From NCBI GenBank assembly GCA_900708905.1, contig CAADRB010000020.1:2178550-2242549 (forward strand): DNA of 64,000 nt, given 5' to 3'. A program made the translations under genes and the position numbers. The notes below the pieces were generated by a model. It had not been told where the DNA came from. It searched no databases and worked only from the letters and a program-made list of their open reading frames with translations. This document shows, piece after piece, positions 58,401-64,000 of the stretch (within the stretch, counting starts at the first letter, position 1; every line of letters starts with the position of its first letter). This DNA comes from Hymenolepis diminuta. Its lineage: Eukaryota > Platyhelminthes > Cestoda > Cyclophyllidea > Hymenolepididae.

Positions 58401-61400
58401 AGAAGTTTGCAAAAAATTTTATCAAATATTTGGGGCGAAATTTAGGATTCGGAAGCCGATGAGAATAAACCACATAGAACGTTGAAACATATCGTCAAAA
58501 TTTGAAAATTTTAATTTACGAATAAATATGTCATAGGAAATATTTGAATACCAGTGAGAATTTTTCCCAAATAAAAAGCGCAGTTTTGAAGTGAACTAAC
58601 CTACTTATCGTTTTACTGAAAAATACACATTATAAAGTTTCATTGCTTTCCATTCTATTGTTTCCCTTGGCAGAACAAGAATTTTAAAATTTTTATTCTT
58701 GACAAAGTGTTGAGACACTATAAATGACAAATGAGTTAAGATGAGTATGGGAAGAGGAGAGAGGGTTGTAGAGAAGAAAAAGAATGCAGTAGAAAATTAA
58801 AAGATTCATAATATATATTTTAATTTGAAATTATTTAGATTGTCTTCTTATTCTTCATTAGACTCAAGTCCAATTTTTATATCTTTAATCTGGATTACCG
58901 ACGGAATTCAAGTCTGCTACGGACAGAGCTTCCTGATTCGGTGAATAAACTGAATTATTGATCGTTATATGTGTATATATGTCCGCCCATCAATAAAGAT
59001 AGCATGAAACGTACTAATTGGACGAGTAGATGCTTAGCTACAGCAGAGGGGAAATATTTTTGGCAGAGAGTAAGGGAATTTGGTCCATGGAATGTGGATA
59101 ATCAATTCTTCTCTTCTCAGCCCGAATACAATATTCTTCTGCTTTCCAAACAACCTTTCGATAAGACTCACACTGAATATGATATCAACACTAAGGATGA
59201 CACTCTGAGATTTGTCGTTTATGGGACTTAAAACAATCTTTTTTTACACTCAAAGTCCTTGTTGATCGTGGTGTCCTTTGGAAAGGCGACTCTATCATAG
59301 TGCCTGAGCATTGAATTCTTTTCGGCAAACACTCCCATAAAGTTAAAAGCTTTGTATTGCACCGTTTTTGGTCCAATTCTTTTAAGATGGGAATTTACAA
59401 TACTAGAGGTTGAAATTGATGTCGTTGGCTGTATTAGTCATGACGGGAAACTTTTCATAGTTGCCCAAAGCCGAAGTCTTCAACATTGAAGATTGACTGT
59501 GAGGCTTTCCAGAAAAATTTGCAGTGTTGGGGAGTAATTTAAGATTGTTATTATCAGACACCCTTAATACTATTGTGGAAAAGCTGACATGACTTTTTTA
59601 TTAATAGCACCTTAGATAAGCGTTGTGACCAGTCAAGCTTTCCCACTGTGACCGATTCCTAGTGCATAAGGCTTGTATCCAGGAAAATATTCACTGGTTA
59701 ATTATTGGATCATTTATTTTGACTTTCCTCTTATGTGGTTTCTACTCACTCACGTGGGATCGGTTGAAAATTACTAACAATTATTGAAAATTTTAAGTAG
59801 TGGAATGTCCGACTATCTCCCTGCACACTTTATGAGTTCGAGTCTTATCCCAACAGGATCTGGGGCCTCAGCATTTAAGAGTTTATCTTCAGCTACTACT
59901 AACACTCCCACAGCCAGATTAAACTCATGAAATAGGACTATTGGGTCAGGTAAAGGGCAGTCACGGGAAGCTTTAAATAATGCTGCATAAGGCTGAGCCA
60001 AAAGAGTAGTACTAATGAATGTGTTCGAACGAGAGGACTCAGCCAAATTCTGTGAGACAGAGCTAAAACTTGCCTTGGCGATTTAAACACTTGGCGTGAA
60101 TCCTTTACTAGAAGAGTTTGAAAGTTTTTAATTTATATTTCCATGTAATCCCTATTCTTATCTTATCTTAAAAGATTCATCACTCAATTTCGCTGTCTTT
60201 TATAAGTCTTGAAATCATTAGGATGATATGTATCGAGACATCTCACAAATGACCAACTCCAACTCAGACTTCATCTTATCTGCGGTTTTTAGTACCAATT
60301 CTTTCTTTTGATTCTTGATTTCAGAACAATGAGCCGAATCTTCAGGAGTGTTTTGATGTTACTGACCAACTGCGAATAGTTAGCTGATGAGTTTCTGAGT
60401 GTTCAGTTTAAAAAACTCTGGTGGTTATCAGTGTGTTTTCCAGCTAGGCCGAATCCTTGAAGCAATCGCCAGAACTTCGGACAGCGATCTTCGAGCATTC
60501 TTTTTATCAAAGAAGGATTTCAGATATTCAAATTTTGTTGCTAGCAGTAATTCGGAAGTCTTATTTCATTCTCAGTTGAATCTTCTGAATCCGAAAAGTT
60601 GCATACGAGAGAGGGAAGGATCAAATGAGATCATAACCAAACCTGCAGTTAAAATGTGCCATAATAAAAACGTCGATTGTTATATGTCTAAAATCCCAGT
60701 AGAGTTCCGCTAGTTCTGCAATGACCTTCTCTTCCTTCCTTGATAAACAGCAACTGATGACGCCGAACGTGAGGTCACCTACCTTAAACCTTAGGGACGC
60801 CAGTCTTTGAATTCAAAGGATGAATTTTTAATGGTATTTATGAGAAGAGTAATTCCTGAATATGGTCCTTCCGTAGAAGACCCTGAGTAGCAGAACTTCC
60901 AAGGCCTTGATGCTCCAATTCTTGTTGTGTACCGTTCAGTAAGCACAGCGCAGCGCATGCTTCGGGATTCGAGCTAAGAGTTCTTACTTGAACTTCAGCT
61001 TCTTGTTGATTCTTAAACGTTCTACAGACCAAATTTAGGGAGAGGTAAAATCATGTATGCAGGTTCATTCCAGAAACGAAAAAGGGTCAAATTCACAATT
61101 TTTTATTTTTAATGAAAAAGCGGAGAAGGCGTTCTAGTAAGCTAAAGCTAAGTACTAGTATATTCTATTACTATTACCCACAGTAATATGAAAATTTATA
61201 ACTTTTTATCGTGAGAAGAAACTTAAATCGGTTAACAGAAAGTGGAAAAAATGAACATGGGAGAAGACAAAAAGATGCTGCGAACAACGTCAAGGCGTCA
61301 AGGAGTCTTAATTCTTTTGGTTTTTGGATTCGGACTGTACGACATCTACTAAATGAGTAGTTTACATTCCAAAACTTAAATTTGATGGTTCATTCCCTAG

Positions 61401-64000
61401 ATTTTAGCGCTTACCTGTCTATGACGTTCAATGCTTATTGACCGAGTTTAGTTAAAAAGGGTCGGTCCTCGCGGTTTAATACTTTTCTTCCAATGATTGG
61501 GAAAGCAAAATGAACTTTCATGATATCCAGCACCATAATTAAACAACCGGTCAATTTCTTGTGGAATTGTGGGTAATTATTTGATCAGTAATCCAAAGTA
61601 CTCAATATGAATTTGGAAGTTAATAGAATAGTTTATAATCTGAATGTCTTTTCGGTCCTCTTCTTTTATCCCCTTTTTAACTTTACTTATCTGATTTTAA
61701 TTGCTTTCCAGAGGTGAAGAATGGCAAAACTTTTCGCATTTCAATGATTTCAAATATAATAGTATTACATTTCATCGCGTTTTTTTATGCAAAAAGGTCA
61801 CATTAACTTCATAAACAATTTTTATGAGCCAGAGGTTCTAATTTCAAGGTTTCACGAATTTCATATCCGGAAATCAGTTTAAGATGTCATATCAATAAGA
61901 CTATTAAATTATCATGTCTCCAAATCTTATTAAACAACTGATGGAAAGTGAAATTTCAACAAATGATATAGGAGAGGGAATTGAAATTGTTGAGGCCAAA
62001 TTCAAAGTATTAAAAAGTTTTTCTTCGTTCGATTTTTGGAATTGGATTGCCCTGCATTTATCTGATAGAAGGGTCATTGCTACACATTCAAAATTTCAAA
62101 TTTTGTGATTTATTCCACGGATTACTGAGCACTATCCGTTTTTTATTGACCTGCTGAATAATAAGAATGGTTAGTCTTATAATTTCAAATTATTTCTTTT
62201 TTCCAACACCCAAGAAAACAGAATACCTTGAATAACATTAAGCAAAGCGGAGAAGAGTTAGGTAAAAATTCAACTTAACAGAGCTTGATAAGCAGTATTC
62301 ATTCAAGGTGAACGAAGTGATATATAGAAGACAAATATTTTAAAGTAAATGCAATATTGAGAACAATTTAGCACATGGTAAAAGTCTATGCATGGTCTCC
62401 TAAGTGCATTTTCTTTTGCAAGAGTTATTGTATTCAGAAATGTCACCCAATTCCTTTCTACTCTATTTGAGTACTTTGTCGCTATCGAAATAGCTCACAT
62501 TTTCACCTACTACTTAAATTGATTGATCTGGAAGAGCAACTTGTTGACAATGTGGAAGACACCTTCTTGTACCACAAGGTGAGGAGGCAGTGGAAGAGAT
62601 TCTTTATTCTCTACTATTAAGTACCGGACGACGCCCGATATTAATATCCAAATCTGGATGCACTATTCCAACTATTCCAGTTCTCAGTACGCAGCCGTAC
62701 CTTCTATACCAAAATCAGAACCAATAAAATTGAACAGGTGCAATTTTCCTCTGAAATGGAATTTTGAAACTCCGGAGACACGGTTGACACTAAACGTTCC
62801 AGAAAACCTCGGAAAAGATTAGAACGTCAAATCTATGGATAAACAATTCTCTCCGGAATAATCTTTATCCAAGAAAAATTTATTAATGATCTTTAGTAAA
62901 TTATTCATAAAATTTACATATTTTCAAAATGGGTTGCGGCTTAGCAAAATTTTGAGGAAATAGTTGAACTTCGCTTACTTCTGTGTTGTCATTGAATTCA
63001 GGGGATTTGTGACTAGTTTCGAGAATAATAATAATAAGGCTATAGCAATAATACAATATTGTATAATCAATAAAGATCAAAACTCTTTATTTTGAATTTT
63101 AAAATGTCGGACATACCAAATAAACTTTGAAAATTTGCATGCATACCCCATATCGAGAATTTATCTCCTTGAATAGGCTACTGAGAAAAGATTAAATGTC
63201 TTTTTCTTTTGTCTTTTTTCCTGCCATTTTTAATTTGACCTTAGTATAAATTTCCTGTGCAAATAATATAACATCTAAAGATAATGGATTTACGGTGACA
63301 TTGCTATAATTCTAACTCACTTAACGATTTATTCTACTTCTGAGTTGCGTTTACTTCTTCCTATGCCTCACCTCCCAGATATTAAGATGTTTATTGGTTT
63401 CTTTCTTATCCAAGTCCTTCAATTTGAACTTTATTCTGCTACTTAATGACTTTTTTCGTTAACCAGTTGATAAAGACTTCTTTCTTTTCCCTTAAAGAGG
63501 AAAAGATTTTTCGTCATCTCTATCAGCTTCCTACTGTAGGGTAAAAAGATTGGAAATACTATTTTTTCCATCATACATTTGAACCGCTTAGCTTTTGTCA
63601 TTCCATGGCATTTACACTATCCAATTTTTGACTTCCAGTCATATTTAAGCTTTCAACTTGACAGGTGCTATTCATTCGACTATGATGTCTACCAATATAT
63701 GTACTTTTCCATTATCATCCCATACCACTCACTTAACTTTGTACTCGTTAACAAAATTTCGTTTAATAGCCTGTTGTACGCTAAGACTGATGAGTCTACA
63801 AAGAGTAAGTAAAGACCTAAAAGACTGAGTAAGGGCGTTACCAAAATTAAAATTAGCATAGAGAGAAAAAAGAAGAGATAAATCGGAGCAGAAGATAGAT
63901 AAGGGGTTACATGAAAGAAGCTGACAGTAGGATCTGCATATAAAGAGGAGCTAGCTAGAGTACTTGGCTGTAGGGCCTGACTGCAGGAGTGACCAGCGGG
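55441..64000. other. Long intergenic stretch with decayed fragments
   Basis: AT-rich with many stops. The stretch 58970-61050 is richer in GC and has several medium open frames on both strands (58971-59231 and 60399-60713 plus; 59813-60046 and 60838-61032 minus), none with a recognisable domain. A pol III box B-like GAGTTCGAGTCTTATCCC lies at 59835-59852. A family A repeat follows at 61.3 kb. The rest shows nothing I can name. Confidence 0.4.
61310..61530 (+). repeat. Dispersed repeat family A, copy 3, diverged
   Basis: Same order of blocks as copy 1: GATTCGG(A/C)(C/T)TGTAC, a CATTCCAAAA-type block and TTCTTCCAATG. A shorter fragment around 41540-41600 matches copy 2 in the minus orientation (TGTACAGCT(C/T)(A/G)A(A/G)TCC). 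Confidence 0.55.

Noticed and set aside
59790..59860. Possible tRNA or SINE head (GTAGTGGAA and GAGTTCGAGTC)
   Set aside because: The boxes are plausible but the cloverleaf does not close by eye and no second copy was found in the window.

Overview
This is eukaryotic genomic DNA: AT-rich, one 17-base assembly gap, and long non-coding stretches around spliced genes with GT-AG introns. The gene content (a Slo potassium channel and a neuronal synaptotagmin), the AT bias and the mixture of multi-kilobase introns with introns of 36-41 bases suggest an invertebrate, most likely a parasitic flatworm (tapeworm or fluke). The taxon is an inference, because no ribosomal or mitochondrial marker is present.

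Layout. 1-8.3 kb is mostly non-coding, with a possible proline-rich exon on the minus strand at 5.7-6.0 kb. 8.3-33.1 kb (+) holds one large gene of at least 23 coding exons for a Slo-family potassium channel (about 1290 residues). I rebuilt it exon by exon; the phases agree at every junction. 37.0-38.85 kb (+) holds a compact four-exon gene for a UAP56-binding, UIF/FYTTD1-like mRNA-export adaptor (293 residues). It lies between two copies of a 344-base sequence, perfectly identical and in inverted orientation (35.71-36.05 and 40.79-41.14 kb). 44.4-54.8 kb (-) holds an eight-exon synaptotagmin-1 gene (411 residues). 55-64 kb has no gene I can support, only decayed fragments.

Main point of interest. 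The Slo channel keeps the whole Slo1 plan: S0, S1-S6, filter, RCK1 and RCK2. It has lost two of three S4 arginines, the acidic cluster of the RCK1 calcium site, essentially the whole calcium bowl, the histidine of the heme motif and one pore-mouth glutamate. It also has a long charged S0-S1 loop. This looks like a divergent paralogue whose gating by voltage and calcium is weakened or replaced, rather than an ordinary BK channel. Both the channel and synaptotagmin belong to excitable or secretory cells; nothing in the sequence shows co-regulation.

The non-coding DNA contains several dispersed repeat families, including a tRNA-like SINE-type family with five copies or fragments, plus a few microsatellites.
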